A DNA stretch of 64,000 nt. Source: Edaphobacter modestus. GTDB lineage: Bacteria; Acidobacteriota; Terriglobia; Terriglobales; Acidobacteriaceae. Below, in pieces: positions 48,179-57,481 of this stretch (position 1 is the stretch's first letter; each line of letters starts with the position of its first letter). The stretch covers positions 2,170,001-2,234,000 of the forward strand of contig NZ_SHKW01000001.1 of assembly GCF_004217555.1 (NCBI RefSeq). Direction: 5' to 3'. The position numbers were made by a program, and so were the translations under genes. The notes beneath the pieces were generated by a model that saw only the letters and a list, made by a program, of their open reading frames with translations, was not told the origin of the DNA and ran no database searches.

Positions 48179-49480
48179 CTAGGGACGGCGGTAAATCACG
48201 CCGTCCTTCATCACGAACTTCACATTGCTCAGTACAGCGATATCGTCCAACGGATTGCCCGGCACCGCGACGATATCCGCGAAGTAGCCTTCCTTGAGCT
48301 CTCCTATCTGACCTGACCAGCCAAGCAGCCTTGCGCCGTTCAACAAATCTGCACGCAACACCTCCACCGGCTTCATGCCGTACTGCACCATCAGCTCCAT
48401 CTCTCGTGCCTGCGTTCCGTGCGGAAATGGCCCGACGTCACTTCCCACGGCGAACGGAACTCCTGCAGCCATCTGCTTTTTGAATTCAGCTGCGTGAAGC
48501 GCCTGCTCTGCTTTCAGTCTTTCCCCACGCTCAGCGGTTGCCGCATGATCCGCGAAGTACTCGCCTATCGCAAACGTCGGCACCGCGTAGATTCCCTTTT
48601 GATGCATGGCTTTCATGGTGGCATCGCTCAATACGTAAGCGTGGTCCACCGAGCTCACACCGGCCGCCACAGCGAAGCCGGCTCCAGGCTCCCCCGTTGC
48701 ATGAACTGCGATGCCCCGTCCCGAGCTGTTGTCCCCGCCAGTTCGCTCAGCCTCTCTGATTGCAGCCGTGAGTTGCTCCGTCGTGTACTGATACGGCGTT
48801 CGAAACTTGCCGCCCGCAATCGAATCTCGCCCAGTCTCATAGATCTTGGTGAAGTCAGCTCCGCCCTTTCGCTGTTCGCGAATCACCGCTACCAGCTCCT
48901 CGGCGGAGTTCGCATAGTCGGCATTGGAAAAGATTCTCTGAGCAGGGTTGTAGCCAATCGCGTCCTCGTGGCCGCCAAGAATATCCACGGCGTTGCAGCT
49001 TACGCGCATCCTGGGTCCGGGAATCAGGCCCTTGTTGATCGCATTACGAACCGCAACATCGGCGCACCCTGCACCCTCGGTTCCCATGTCGCGCTCCGCG
49101 GTAAATCCTGCAAGAAGATCCCGTCTGGCGGCATCTGCAGCGATCAGCGTTCTTTGGGGAACACTCTCCTCCACGGTCTGAAGATCTTCGGCTCCAGGAT
49201 GCAGAAACAGGTGAACATGCGCGTCGATCAACCCCGACATCAGGGTCGTATCCCCCAGATCGATCACCTCGACCCCGGCAGGCCGCGTCACCGAACTCCC
49301 GGCGGCAAGAATCTTATTGCCGTCCACCAGAACTTCACCGGGACTGACGATCTTCCCGTCCGCAACATCGAGCATGTGCGCCGCGTGAAGCACCACCGGA
49401 TGCCTGCCTTCCGTCGCCGCCTGACCATAGCTCCAGAGCGCCGCAGACGCGAAGAGGAAACTGCATACAAGTTTCTTCAT
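48179..49480 (-). CDS. exported metal-dependent amidohydrolase
   Basis: A 433-residue protein starting at ATG 49480 with a signal peptide (MKKLVCSFLFASAALWSYGQ). The amidohydrolase metal site is complete: SGLIDAHVHLFLHPG (HxH), GADFTKIYETGRDS (Lys), GIAVHATGEPGAG (His), SSVDHAYVL (His) and FAVGSDVGPFPHG (Asp). This is the imidazolonepropionase-like/Xaa-Pro dipeptidase group. Substrate unknown, probably a peptide or cyclic amide outside the cytoplasm. Confidence 0.87.
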   Translation of the reverse strand: MKKLVCSFLFASAALWSYGQAATEGRHPVVLHAAHMLDVADGKIVSPGEVLVDGNKILAAGSSVTRPAGVEVIDLGDTTLMSGLIDAHVHLFLHPGAEDLQTVEESVPQRTLIAADAARRDLLAGFTAERDMGTEGAGCADVAVRNAINKGLIPGPRMRVSCNAVDILGGHEDAIGYNPAQRIFSNADYANSAEELVAVIREQRKGGADFTKIYETGRDSIAGGKFRTPYQYTTEQLTAAIREAERTGGDNSSGRGIAVHATGEPGAGFAVAAGVSSVDHAYVLSDATMKAMHQKGIYAVPTFAIGEYFADHAATAERGERLKAEQALHAAEFKKQMAAGVPFAVGSDVGPFPHGTQAREMELMVQYGMKPVEVLRADLLNGARLLGWSGQIGELKEGYFADIVAVPGNPLDDIAVLSNVKFVMKDGVIYRRP

Positions 49481-49524
49481 GGTGCCAGCAGCATACAGCA
49501 GGCCGCTGGCATCAGCGCGAACAA

Positions 49525-51333
49525 TCAGCCAGCCTTCGCTGTAAGCTCCGCCCATCGCGCATAGAGGGCATCGGAGTCGGCTTGTGCCAACTCCATCTCC
49601 GCAAGCGCCTCGGTCAGCTTCGTAGCGTCCACGGCGACCTCAGGATCGCTCACCAGATCCCTCGCAGCATCAAGACGAGCCTCTGCTGCCTCCACTCGCT
49701 CCTCGATCGTCGCAAACTCCCGCGCCTCAAGATACGAAAGCTTCTTCTTCGTCAGCACCGCTGCCGTCTCGACCGGCGAAGCAGTTTTTTCAGTTTCCGG
49801 CGCTGTCTCTCGCTCCGACTGCTGGCTGAGGAACCACTGCTCCCACTGCGGATAATCCGCGAAGACAGCGGAGCTCCCCTTTCCATCGAGACCAAGCACC
49901 GTGGTCGAAACCCGATCGAGCATGTACCGATCGTGCGTGACTAAAACCAGTGCGCCCTTGTACTCGAGCAGACTCTCCTCGAGCACCTCCAGAGTGGCAA
50001 TGTCCAGATCGTTCGTAGGCTCGTCAAGCAGCAGGAGATCCGCCGGCTCGAGCATAAGCCTCGCGATCAGCACACGAGCGCGCTCGCCTCCGCTAAGCCG
50101 CTCCACCGGCTGGTTCAGCTGATCGCCCGTAAACAGGAACTTCTGCGCATAGCTGGCGACGTGAACCACTCGCCCCTGATACACGACAGAATCCGAGTCC
50201 GGAGCCAGCGCACGACGCAGCGTTACTTTTTCAGGCAGTTCGCGCATCTGGCTGAAGTACACCATGCGCAGCGAACCTGCTTGACTCGCCTCACCCACGG
50301 ATGGAGCAAGCTCTCCGGTAAGTAACCGCAGAATTGTCGTCTTGCCACTGCCGTTAGGCCCCACCAACCCCACACGCGTTCCATTTGCGATCAGAAAGCT
50401 GAGATGCTCCACAATCTTCCTGCCACCCAGCTCAATCGTGACGTCGTTGAGCTCCACGAGCCGTTTCGTCTGCCGATCCGTCCCGGCAAAGCCGATCGTC
50501 GCGGTTGTACTTTGTCCTCGCGCGGAAACCTCTTTCAACTGATCGATCAGTTGATTCGCCGTATCGATGCGGGCCTTCGCCTTGGTGGCGCGTGCCTTCG
50601 GTCCGCGACGAAGCCACTCCACCTCCGTTCGAACGCGATTGCGCAGCGACTCTTCCAGGCGCGACTGCGACTCAAGATAAGCCTGTCTCGCCTCGATAAA
50701 CTTTGAGTAGCTCCCCTGGACCCGCAGTACGCCGTCCGCGTAGACGCGATTCAGCTCGACGATCTCCGTGGCCACGTTCTCCAGGAAATAGCGATCGTGC
50801 GTAATGATGACCGACGCAAAGCTGCCTTCATTCAACAGCTCCTCAAGCCACGCGATTCCCGCCAGATCCAGGTGATTGGTAGGCTCATCCAGCAGCAGCA
50901 CATCCGGCGCGGCAACGATCGCCTCAGCAATCGCAAGGCGCTTGCGCCAGCCTCCGCTCAACGTAGCCGCTTCCACCGTTACGTCCGGCAAACCAATCCG
51001 TCCGCTGGTCTCGCGAAGCTTTCCCTCTCGCTCCCCTTCGGCGACATTGCCCGCGACCAGCGCAGCCTCAAGAATCTCGCGAATCGTTTTGCCTGAACCA
51101 AACGTCGATTCCTGACGCACATAGCCTATGCGCGCGCGTCTGCGAACCGCGACATCGCCGGAATCTCCATCTTCCTCACCGGCAAGAATCTTGAGCAGCG
51201 TACTCTTTCCGGCTCCATTCGGACCGATAAGTCCGATCCGGTCTCCATCGGAGACAGTGAAGGCGATATCACGAAACAGGGGCGTTGCGCCAAAGCTCTT
51301 CGAAAGCCCTTGCGCGTTCAAAATCGGTGGCAT
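49525..51333 (-). CDS. uup: ABC-F family ATPase (Uup-type)
   Basis: A 602-residue protein with two ABC domains and no membrane segment. Domain 1 has IGLIGPNGAGKSTLLKILAG and LSGGWRKRLAIAEAIVAAPD with LLLDEPTNHLD; domain 2 has VGLVGPNGSGKTTILRLLTG and LSGGERARVLIARLMLEPAD with LLLDEPTNDLD. The C-terminal coiled coil (YLEAREFATIEERVEAAEAR) is typical of Uup. ABC-F proteins act on the ribosome or, for Uup, on DNA transactions linked to transposon excision. Confidence 0.9.
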   Translation of the reverse strand: MPPILNAQGLSKSFGATPLFRDIAFTVSDGDRIGLIGPNGAGKSTLLKILAGEEDGDSGDVAVRRRARIGYVRQESTFGSGKTIREILEAALVAGNVAEGEREGKLRETSGRIGLPDVTVEAATLSGGWRKRLAIAEAIVAAPDVLLLDEPTNHLDLAGIAWLEELLNEGSFASVIITHDRYFLENVATEIVELNRVYADGVLRVQGSYSKFIEARQAYLESQSRLEESLRNRVRTEVEWLRRGPKARATKAKARIDTANQLIDQLKEVSARGQSTTATIGFAGTDRQTKRLVELNDVTIELGGRKIVEHLSFLIANGTRVGLVGPNGSGKTTILRLLTGELAPSVGEASQAGSLRMVYFSQMRELPEKVTLRRALAPDSDSVVYQGRVVHVASYAQKFLFTGDQLNQPVERLSGGERARVLIARLMLEPADLLLLDEPTNDLDIATLEVLEESLLEYKGALVLVTHDRYMLDRVSTTVLGLDGKGSSAVFADYPQWEQWFLSQQSERETAPETEKTASPVETAAVLTKKKLSYLEAREFATIEERVEAAEARLDAARDLVSDPEVAVDATKLTEALAEMELAQADSDALYARWAELTAKAG

Positions 51334-51368
51334 GATTCAGTTTAACGCGCCCTTCTCGTGAGCGCCGA

Positions 51369-51677
51369 TCAATCGAGATCGAAATCGCGCAAGGGACGAT
51401 CTCCCAAAGGAGTCTCCTTCGCCTTCTTCACCGCCTCGGCAAACTTTTTTGCCAGCACATCTTCCTTATTTTTCTGCGCCTCGACCGATTGCTGAAAGAT
51501 CGTGTCGCGCCGCGCATCGGCCTCGCGCAACGCCTTGGCCGCCTCGCCGAAGTCCTCAAACGTCTTCTTCTTCGGTGCGGATTTGTGCGAAATAATCGCG
51601 CGGCTGACCGGATCGACCTTCAGCATCGCTCCGCAATCCGGACACATCACCTCGAACGGCTGATCACTCAGACCCAT
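51369..51677 (-). CDS. small two-Cys zinc-ribbon-like protein
   Basis: A 102-residue protein starting at ATG 51677, preceded by GAGGAG at a good distance (a further ATG at 51698 is open). Near the N-terminus FEVMCPDCGAMLKVDP gives a CPDC knuckle with no second pair, so any zinc site would need a partner. The rest is charged and helical (KTFEDFGEAAKALREADARR, AEAVKKAKETP). It is probably a conserved hypothetical of unknown role; no operon partner, although it lies 36 bases from uup in the same direction. Confidence 0.65.
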   Translation of the reverse strand: MGLSDQPFEVMCPDCGAMLKVDPVSRAIISHKSAPKKKTFEDFGEAAKALREADARRDTIFQQSVEAQKNKEDVLAKKFAEAVKKAKETPLGDRPLRDFDLD

Positions 51678-51814
51678 GACAGACTCCTCGTGCGTCATTC
51701 TAATGCTCCGATAGAAGGAATCGAAAGCGCACTGCGAAGTAAGCTGTGCAACCGCTCATGCGCTAGTATTTTGAGCGAGAAAACTCCTTGACTTCGAAAG
51801 CGCCCTCCCATTCC

Positions 51815-54460
51815 ATGACCGGTTCAAAGATCGCTCTCGCCCTGTTGTCCCTTATGCCAATCCCGTTTGCCTCAGCGCAACAAGACAATCAGGCTCTCAC
51901 CGGCTGGAAGCTTCAGGACGCCGCGAAAGTTGCAGCATCTCCGGCTGAGATTGCAGCCGCCAACTTCAAGACCGGCGACTGGTACACCGCAACCGTCCCG
52001 GGAACCGTGCTGACCACCCTCGTCAACAACAAGGTCTACCCCGAGCCTCTCTACGGTGAAAATATGCGCAGCATCCCCGAGAGCCTCAACAAGACCAGTT
52101 ATTGGTATCGCACTACCTTCACGGTTCCCGCCGCATACAAAGGCAGGCACACATGGCTCCACTTCGCCGGAATCAATTACTCCGCCGAAGTGTGGGTCAA
52201 CGGCCACAAAGCCGGCGAGATGCGCGGAGCCTTCCTTCGCGGCGACTTCGATATCTCTGCCTACGTTCAGCCGGGTAAGACGGCGGCGCTTGCAGTGCTC
52301 GTCTCGCCGCAGCCTCATCCCGGCGTCCCTCACGAACATACTGCCGCGCTGGGCGTAGGAAAGAACGGCGGCGAGACGGCACTCGATGGCCCCACCTTCC
52401 TCTCCACTATCGGATGGGACTGGCTTCCAGCAATTCGAGACCGCGACACCGGCATCTGGCTTCCCGTCACGCTCTCTTCTACCGGTCCCGTCATCGTCAA
52501 GGACACCTTCGTCACCAGCGATCTCGCGCGAACAAACGACGCAGCCGATCTCTCCATCTCCACCACGGCAACCAACCTGTCGCCCAAGCCGATACAAGGA
52601 ACACTCGTCGGAACAGTCAAGGGACAAGGAGAGCCCATCTCCTTCCGCAAAGATGTAACCATCGGGGCCAACAGCAGCGAGGCCATCTCCCTGGATAAAC
52701 AATCCGTTCCCGCGCTTCACCTCCAGAATCCCAAACTGTGGTGGCCCAACGGCTACGGCCCGCACAATCTGTATAAGCTCACCCTGCGGTTCGAGACTGG
52801 CAAGAAAACTTCCATCGAGCAATCAACGCAGTTCGGGATCCGAAGAATCGAATATCAGGTAGCCGACTCGGAGAACCTCACCCTCTCCGTCAATGGCGTC
52901 CGCATCATGGCGCGGGGAGGCAACTGGGGACTCGACGAGGGCATGAAGCGTATCACCCGCGAACGGCTCGATGCGCAGTTCCACATGCACGCCCTCGCCA
53001 ACCTCAACATCATTCGCAACTGGGTCGGCCAGAGCACTAGTCCCGACTTCTACGATCTTGCGGATCAATACGGCATCCTCTTGTGGGACGAGTTCTTCCA
53101 GCCAAATCCGTCCGACGGCCCCGACGTTGCCGACATTCCCACCTACCTCGCCAACGTCTCCGATAAAGTACGCCGCTACCGCAACCATCCATCCATCGCG
53201 GTCTGGTGCGCACGCAACGAAGGCTACCCTCCGAAGGCACTCGACGACACGCTCAAGACAATGATGGCTCAACTCGATCCCAGCCGGCTCTACCAGTCGA
53301 ACTCCGCCGACGGACGCGGCGTCTCTTCGCACGGTCCATATTTCTGGCGCTCCCCGCGTTACTTCTACGCCTTCAACGAGAGCTTCAAGACCGAGGTCGG
53401 CTCCGTATCGGTTCCAACCATCGAGTCCATTCAAGGAATGATGCCGAAGAAGGACTGGGAGACCATCAACGACGACTGGGCCCAGCACGACATGGCTATC
53501 GGCGCTCAGCGCGGCGACGAGTACCCCATCACCCTCGCCAGGAGATACGGGCACATCCGCAACCTCGCCGACTTCGTCCGCAAGGCTCAGCTTGCAAACT
53601 ACGAAGTCTTTCGCGGAATGTACGAGGGTCGCAATGCCGAAATGTTCAAGACCACGACCGGCATTCTCACCTGGATGAGTCATCCTGCGCAGCCAAGCTT
53701 CGTCTGGCAGCTCTACCACTACGATCTCGAACCGAACGCGTCACTCTACGCTGCAAAAAAGGCTGCAGAAAAGATCCACGTGCAGCTCAACGAATCCAAC
53801 GGAGCGATTCAGATCGTCAACAACACCCCCGATCCGTTAGCCAATCTCAGCGTGCACGCCACCATCTACGACTTCGACAGCAAGCTCAGCTCCGATAAGA
53901 CCTACCCCGTCGCGCAGGTCGCAGGCAGTACAACCGTAAAGGCCGCCCAGATCGAGGTTCCCGCCCGAATTTCCTCCATCTACTTCGTCAAGCTCGATCT
54001 CACCACAAGAGACGGTAGCCTTGTCTCCACCAACGTCTACTGGCAAAACGTCGCGCAGGACGATTTCACGGAACTGACGAAGTTGCGGCCGGCACTCGTC
54101 GACGTCACGGGAACTTCAAGCGTAGAGGGCGACAATACCCTGCTCACCCTGACGCTCCACAATTCAACCGATGCCATCGCTCTGATGACGCACCTGCAGC
54201 TGCATAAAAAGCGCTCCGGCGACCGTGTGCTGCCTGTCTTCTACTCCGACAACTACATCTCGCTCGTTCCCGGCGAATCCCGCACCCTTACCATCCAGGC
54301 GGCGACAAAGGATCTCGCAGGAGATTCGCCACTCGTGCTTCTCGATGGATTCAACGTAAACGTAAAACCGGTAGACTCCGGCGTCTCGATCGCCCCCAAC
54401 GAAAATGCGGATCCATTGCACTGGCCCGCATCGAATATCGTTCCGGAGAAGACTGAATAA
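51815..54460 (+). CDS. secreted glycoside hydrolase family 2
   Basis: An 881-residue enzyme with a signal peptide (MTGSKIALALLSLMPIPFAS). The GH2 order is clear: a jelly-roll domain (TWLHFAGINYSAEVWVNGHK), an Ig-like domain, then KLWWPNGYGPHNLYKLTLRF and the TIM barrel with RGGNWGLDEGMKRITRERLD, WDEFFQPNPSD and WCARNEGYPPKALDD (acid/base Glu). FKTEVGSVSVPTIES may carry the nucleophile. It resembles beta-mannosidases and exo-beta-glucosaminidases. ATG 51815 is preferred over TTG 51788. No polysaccharide locus surrounds it. Confidence 0.87.
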   Translation: MTGSKIALALLSLMPIPFASAQQDNQALTGWKLQDAAKVAASPAEIAAANFKTGDWYTATVPGTVLTTLVNNKVYPEPLYGENMRSIPESLNKTSYWYRTTFTVPAAYKGRHTWLHFAGINYSAEVWVNGHKAGEMRGAFLRGDFDISAYVQPGKTAALAVLVSPQPHPGVPHEHTAALGVGKNGGETALDGPTFLSTIGWDWLPAIRDRDTGIWLPVTLSSTGPVIVKDTFVTSDLARTNDAADLSISTTATNLSPKPIQGTLVGTVKGQGEPISFRKDVTIGANSSEAISLDKQSVPALHLQNPKLWWPNGYGPHNLYKLTLRFETGKKTSIEQSTQFGIRRIEYQVADSENLTLSVNGVRIMARGGNWGLDEGMKRITRERLDAQFHMHALANLNIIRNWVGQSTSPDFYDLADQYGILLWDEFFQPNPSDGPDVADIPTYLANVSDKVRRYRNHPSIAVWCARNEGYPPKALDDTLKTMMAQLDPSRLYQSNSADGRGVSSHGPYFWRSPRYFYAFNESFKTEVGSVSVPTIESIQGMMPKKDWETINDDWAQHDMAIGAQRGDEYPITLARRYGHIRNLADFVRKAQLANYEVFRGMYEGRNAEMFKTTTGILTWMSHPAQPSFVWQLYHYDLEPNASLYAAKKAAEKIHVQLNESNGAIQIVNNTPDPLANLSVHATIYDFDSKLSSDKTYPVAQVAGSTTVKAAQIEVPARISSIYFVKLDLTTRDGSLVSTNVYWQNVAQDDFTELTKLRPALVDVTGTSSVEGDNTLLTLTLHNSTDAIALMTHLQLHKKRSGDRVLPVFYSDNYISLVPGESRTLTIQAATKDLAGDSPLVLLDGFNVNVKPVDSGVSIAPNENADPLHWPASNIVPEKTE

Positions 54461-54475
54461 GCTGTTGCGAAGTCT

Positions 54476-56128
54476 CTACAGGCGCACGATCACGTGGCCT
54501 GGACACTGATTGTTCGCAACCTCTACCAGCCGATCGATCAGGCCATCGCCGTAGCGGGCCAGAAACCACACCCCGGCCAGAAGGCGCTCCTGCGGATGCC
54601 CGTCAGGAAAAATATTCAGCGTAATCGCCGCTGCGTGTTTGCTCAGAGACGCTTCCTTCTGCAGCTCGTAGGTCGCGGCCATGCGGCGCAGCCGATCCAT
54701 CTGATAGCGCATCTTCGAGCCTGATGTCTCCGCGGCCGTGCCAAGCGTGGCATCGATGCCGCGCAGGTACTCCGTCAGAGCGTCCAGCTCCGTCTCCAAC
54801 GCATTTCCCACCGCTGCAAGCTTCCGCTTCAGTGGAATCGGCATGGCGCGGGCTCCGAGACGCTGCGCCAGCTCCGCCGCCGTCGTCATTGCATCCGGAA
54901 CCTGGACCTCGTCCTTCTCCATCACTGTCGCAATGGCAGGTTCAATCAGGGTCGCGCTCAATCGTGGCAGTACCGGCGTAACCCGCCCCAGGATCGCGCG
55001 ATAAAGAACCTCGCTCTGGGCAAAGTACGCGATCTCCGCCGGCCCGCCAATATACGCTGCCGTCGGAAGCACCGTATCCTGAAACACCGGCCGCAGAAGA
55101 GCATTCGGGCTCAGGCGTTCGGGGCTGCGATCGAGAATCTCCAGCAAGTCGCCGGTCGAGTAGACGTGCGATCCCGCCCGCCACTGCGCGTCGGCATCCG
55201 TAAGATCCTTCACCCGCCGAAGTGCCACGCGCTCCCCGGTCTCCCCATCCAGCAGAAACAGCAGCGAGGACGATTCGAATACCGTCACCTGCGCGTGATA
55301 TCCCAGTCCCGTCAGCTCTTCCGTCCGGGCCAGCAGATCCCGCTGAAGGGCATCGGCATGTTCGATCGCATAGCGCAGCGTCGATGCGCCCATCGCGTGA
55401 AACTCGCGGCTCGCTGCATCGACGACAATCAGCCCCTGCGCCGCAAAGATGCGAGCGATCAGCCGTCCAAAGGCAGAGGCGAGCGTCGCTTCGGGCGAAA
55501 GATAAGCGTCGCGAATCCACTCCGTCACCGGAGCGAACTCCAGCAGTTCCGTGGCGCGTTCGATCGCCTCTTCCAGAAGAGGAGCCGTCTCGGCGTTCAG
55601 CGCCACGCCGCCAACCGGCACAGGCACCGGAACCCGCAAGCCGGCCTTCAGCACCTCAACCCCGGTCTTGGTCAGAAGCGCTGCCTGATCCACCTCGGGA
55701 AGGTCATGGTCCTCGGTCGCCATCCAGAAGATCGGGACGTGCTCCACGCCGGTAATACGGGTCGCCTCGCGGGCTCGCGAAACCGCAGTTGCCGCCTTCA
55801 GCAGCGTAAGCAGCGGACCACCGAACAGCACCACCTGCTGACCGGTCACCACCGCGCGCGCACCGCCACGCAGCTTCTCAATATTGGCAAGCGTCTCTGC
55901 GCTCGCCCCGAAGATCCGGTTCTGGCGAAGGAGTTCGTCGGCCAACGGTTTGGAATCGACCGCAGGAAGTGGTGTTCTCATCCACCCCCCGGCAAAAGGA
56001 CCACCCGAATCGCCGGAGCCGTACCACCGGCGTACCGTCGAGTCGGCGTTGTCGCCCATAACGAGATAGTCGCGGTAGAGCTGCGAGATATGGGGCAACA
56101 CCGTGATCGGGTAACACTCAACGCTCAT
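54476..56128 (-). CDS. bshC: bacillithiol biosynthesis cysteine-adding enzyme BshC
   Basis: A 550-residue BshC: MSVECYPITVLPHISQLYRD at the start, ARAVVTGQQVVLFGGPLLTL near residue 90, IFWMATEDHDLPEVDQAALL with the HDxxE motif, and YIGGPAEIAYFAQSEVLYRA near 360, which belongs to the bucket of the Rossmann-like fold. It ends in LNIFPDGHPQERLLAGVWFL. In bacilli BshC joins Cys to GlcN-malate to form bacillithiol. bshA and bshB are not in the window. Confidence 0.9.
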   Translation of the reverse strand: MSVECYPITVLPHISQLYRDYLVMGDNADSTVRRWYGSGDSGGPFAGGWMRTPLPAVDSKPLADELLRQNRIFGASAETLANIEKLRGGARAVVTGQQVVLFGGPLLTLLKAATAVSRAREATRITGVEHVPIFWMATEDHDLPEVDQAALLTKTGVEVLKAGLRVPVPVPVGGVALNAETAPLLEEAIERATELLEFAPVTEWIRDAYLSPEATLASAFGRLIARIFAAQGLIVVDAASREFHAMGASTLRYAIEHADALQRDLLARTEELTGLGYHAQVTVFESSSLLFLLDGETGERVALRRVKDLTDADAQWRAGSHVYSTGDLLEILDRSPERLSPNALLRPVFQDTVLPTAAYIGGPAEIAYFAQSEVLYRAILGRVTPVLPRLSATLIEPAIATVMEKDEVQVPDAMTTAAELAQRLGARAMPIPLKRKLAAVGNALETELDALTEYLRGIDATLGTAAETSGSKMRYQMDRLRRMAATYELQKEASLSKHAAAITLNIFPDGHPQERLLAGVWFLARYGDGLIDRLVEVANNQCPGHVIVRL

Positions 56129-56316
56129 TACGGTCCTTCATCCTCGAGTCCTGGCTCCGAAACCGCAGACTCGATACGAATCCGCGAACAATTCCCTGAA
56201 CTACTTTGCTTGATATTCTTTATCTGATGCAACCAGGAAACCTGCCGGTCTCTTTTTTATCGCAGGTAGTTGGATGCAGATAAAAAGCTCACGATGCAGG
56301 ATGATACCGTAGCGAT

Positions 56317-56973
56317 ATGCCTGCTAAGACAAAGAATCCGAAGAAAGTGAAGACCCCAAACACCGTCAAGTCCAGGACAACCCAATCTGCTCCCACCAGA
56401 TCCGCATTACGGACAGGGGCGAAGACGCGGGTCCTCTCCTCAAAGGTCGTCTTCAAGGGCAAGGTCTTCTCCGTCTTTCGCGACGACGTCATCGAGCCCA
56501 GCGGCGTCGAAAACGTTCGTGAAGTCATCCGCCACAACGGCTCCGTGGTCATCCTCGCCGTCGACGAGTCCAGGAATCCAGCCGATCCCGACATCATCCT
56601 CGAAAAGCAGTACCGTCACGCCGCGGGTCAGTTCCTCCTCGAGCTCCCCGCCGGCCGCGTCGAACCCGGCGAAGCCACGCTGGCCGCGGCCAAGCGGGAG
56701 ATGATCGAAGAGACCGGCTATCGCGCAAAACGCTGGACACTCCTGACCAAATACTTCGCCAGCCCCGGCTTCCTCGGCGAATGGATGCAGATTTATCTCG
56801 CGCGAGACATTCGCGATGGCGAGGCCCAGCCCGAGGCCGATGAGCAGATTGAAGTCGTCCGGATGCCGCTCTCCGAAGCACTCGCGCTCGTATCGGCCAA
56901 CAAGATTCACGACGGAAAAACATTGATCGGACTGATGCTCTACGATCGCTTGCGCCGCGAGAAGCGCCTCTGA
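56317..56973 (+). CDS. Nudix hydrolase (ADP-ribose pyrophosphatase type)
   Basis: A 218-residue Nudix enzyme. The Lys/Thr/Pro-rich N-terminal 35 residues are probably disordered. The strand QFLLELPAGRVEPGEATLAA is followed by REMIEETGYRAKRW, giving a full Nudix box (G-x5-E-x7-R-E-x2-E-E-x-G). The EYRHAAGQFLLELPAG-type region and YFASPGFLGEWMQIYLARDI resemble ADP-sugar pyrophosphatases. It likely cleaves ADP-ribose or NDP-sugars to remove toxic products. Confidence 0.87.
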   Translation: MPAKTKNPKKVKTPNTVKSRTTQSAPTRSALRTGAKTRVLSSKVVFKGKVFSVFRDDVIEPSGVENVREVIRHNGSVVILAVDESRNPADPDIILEKQYRHAAGQFLLELPAGRVEPGEATLAAAKREMIEETGYRAKRWTLLTKYFASPGFLGEWMQIYLARDIRDGEAQPEADEQIEVVRMPLSEALALVSANKIHDGKTLIGLMLYDRLRREKRL

Positions 56974-57076
56974 TCTCTCTGCTGAAACTGCGTTACTTAC
57001 GAGAGACTGTCACTTACAAATCTCCTCCGGCTTTCGCAGAAAACCCGCCTCCGGCCTTTTGCGTCACACTTGAGGA

Positions 57077-57109
57077 ACCCTTCGTTCCACGCCGACGGGC
57101 ACGAAGGGT
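57077..57109 (+). promoter_or_regulatory. hairpin in the csp leader
   Basis: ACCCTTCGT (57077-57085) and ACGAAGGGT (57101-57109) form a perfect 9-bp stem with a 15-base loop, ending 15 bases before the ribosome binding site of the cold-shock gene. It could act in temperature-dependent expression or mRNA stability. Confidence 0.45.
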
Positions 57110-57133
57110 CGAATCAACGTAAGGAGCAGGGTC

Positions 57134-57355
57134 TTGGCACAGTACAAAGGCACCGTTAAGTGGTTCAACAACGCAAAAGGGTACGGCTTCCTCGGCCGAG
57201 ATGGCGGAGCCGATGTCTTCGTTCATTACACCTCGATCCAGCGCGATGGCTACAAGAGCCTCAAAGAGGGAGATGAGGTAGAGTTCGACATCATCCAGGG
57301 AACAAAGGGGCCCCAGGCCGATCAGGTCTTCCGTCTCAAAGAGATGGCAAGCTGA
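57134..57355 (+). CDS. cold-shock protein
   Basis: A 73-residue CspA-like protein. It starts at TTG 57134, which follows a strong AAGGAG. The RNP1 and RNP2 motifs appear as [36 protein letters not shown] is the signature. It binds single-stranded RNA and DNA and melts mRNA structures. Length fits. It carries a leader hairpin (57077-57109). Confidence 0.93.
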   Translation: MAQYKGTVKWFNNAKGYGFLGRDGGADVFVHYTSIQRDGYKSLKEGDEVEFDIIQGTKGPQADQVFRLKEMAS

Positions 57356-57481
57356 CGGCCTGAACAGTAAAGATTGCCTCGCTTTTCGTTAGGGTCTGCC
57401 CACCGTGTGTCGAAAGCCACGGGATGCTGCATACTGACCTCAGGAGTCCGGCACTAGAATCGGGCTCCAGGTCAACTCTTC

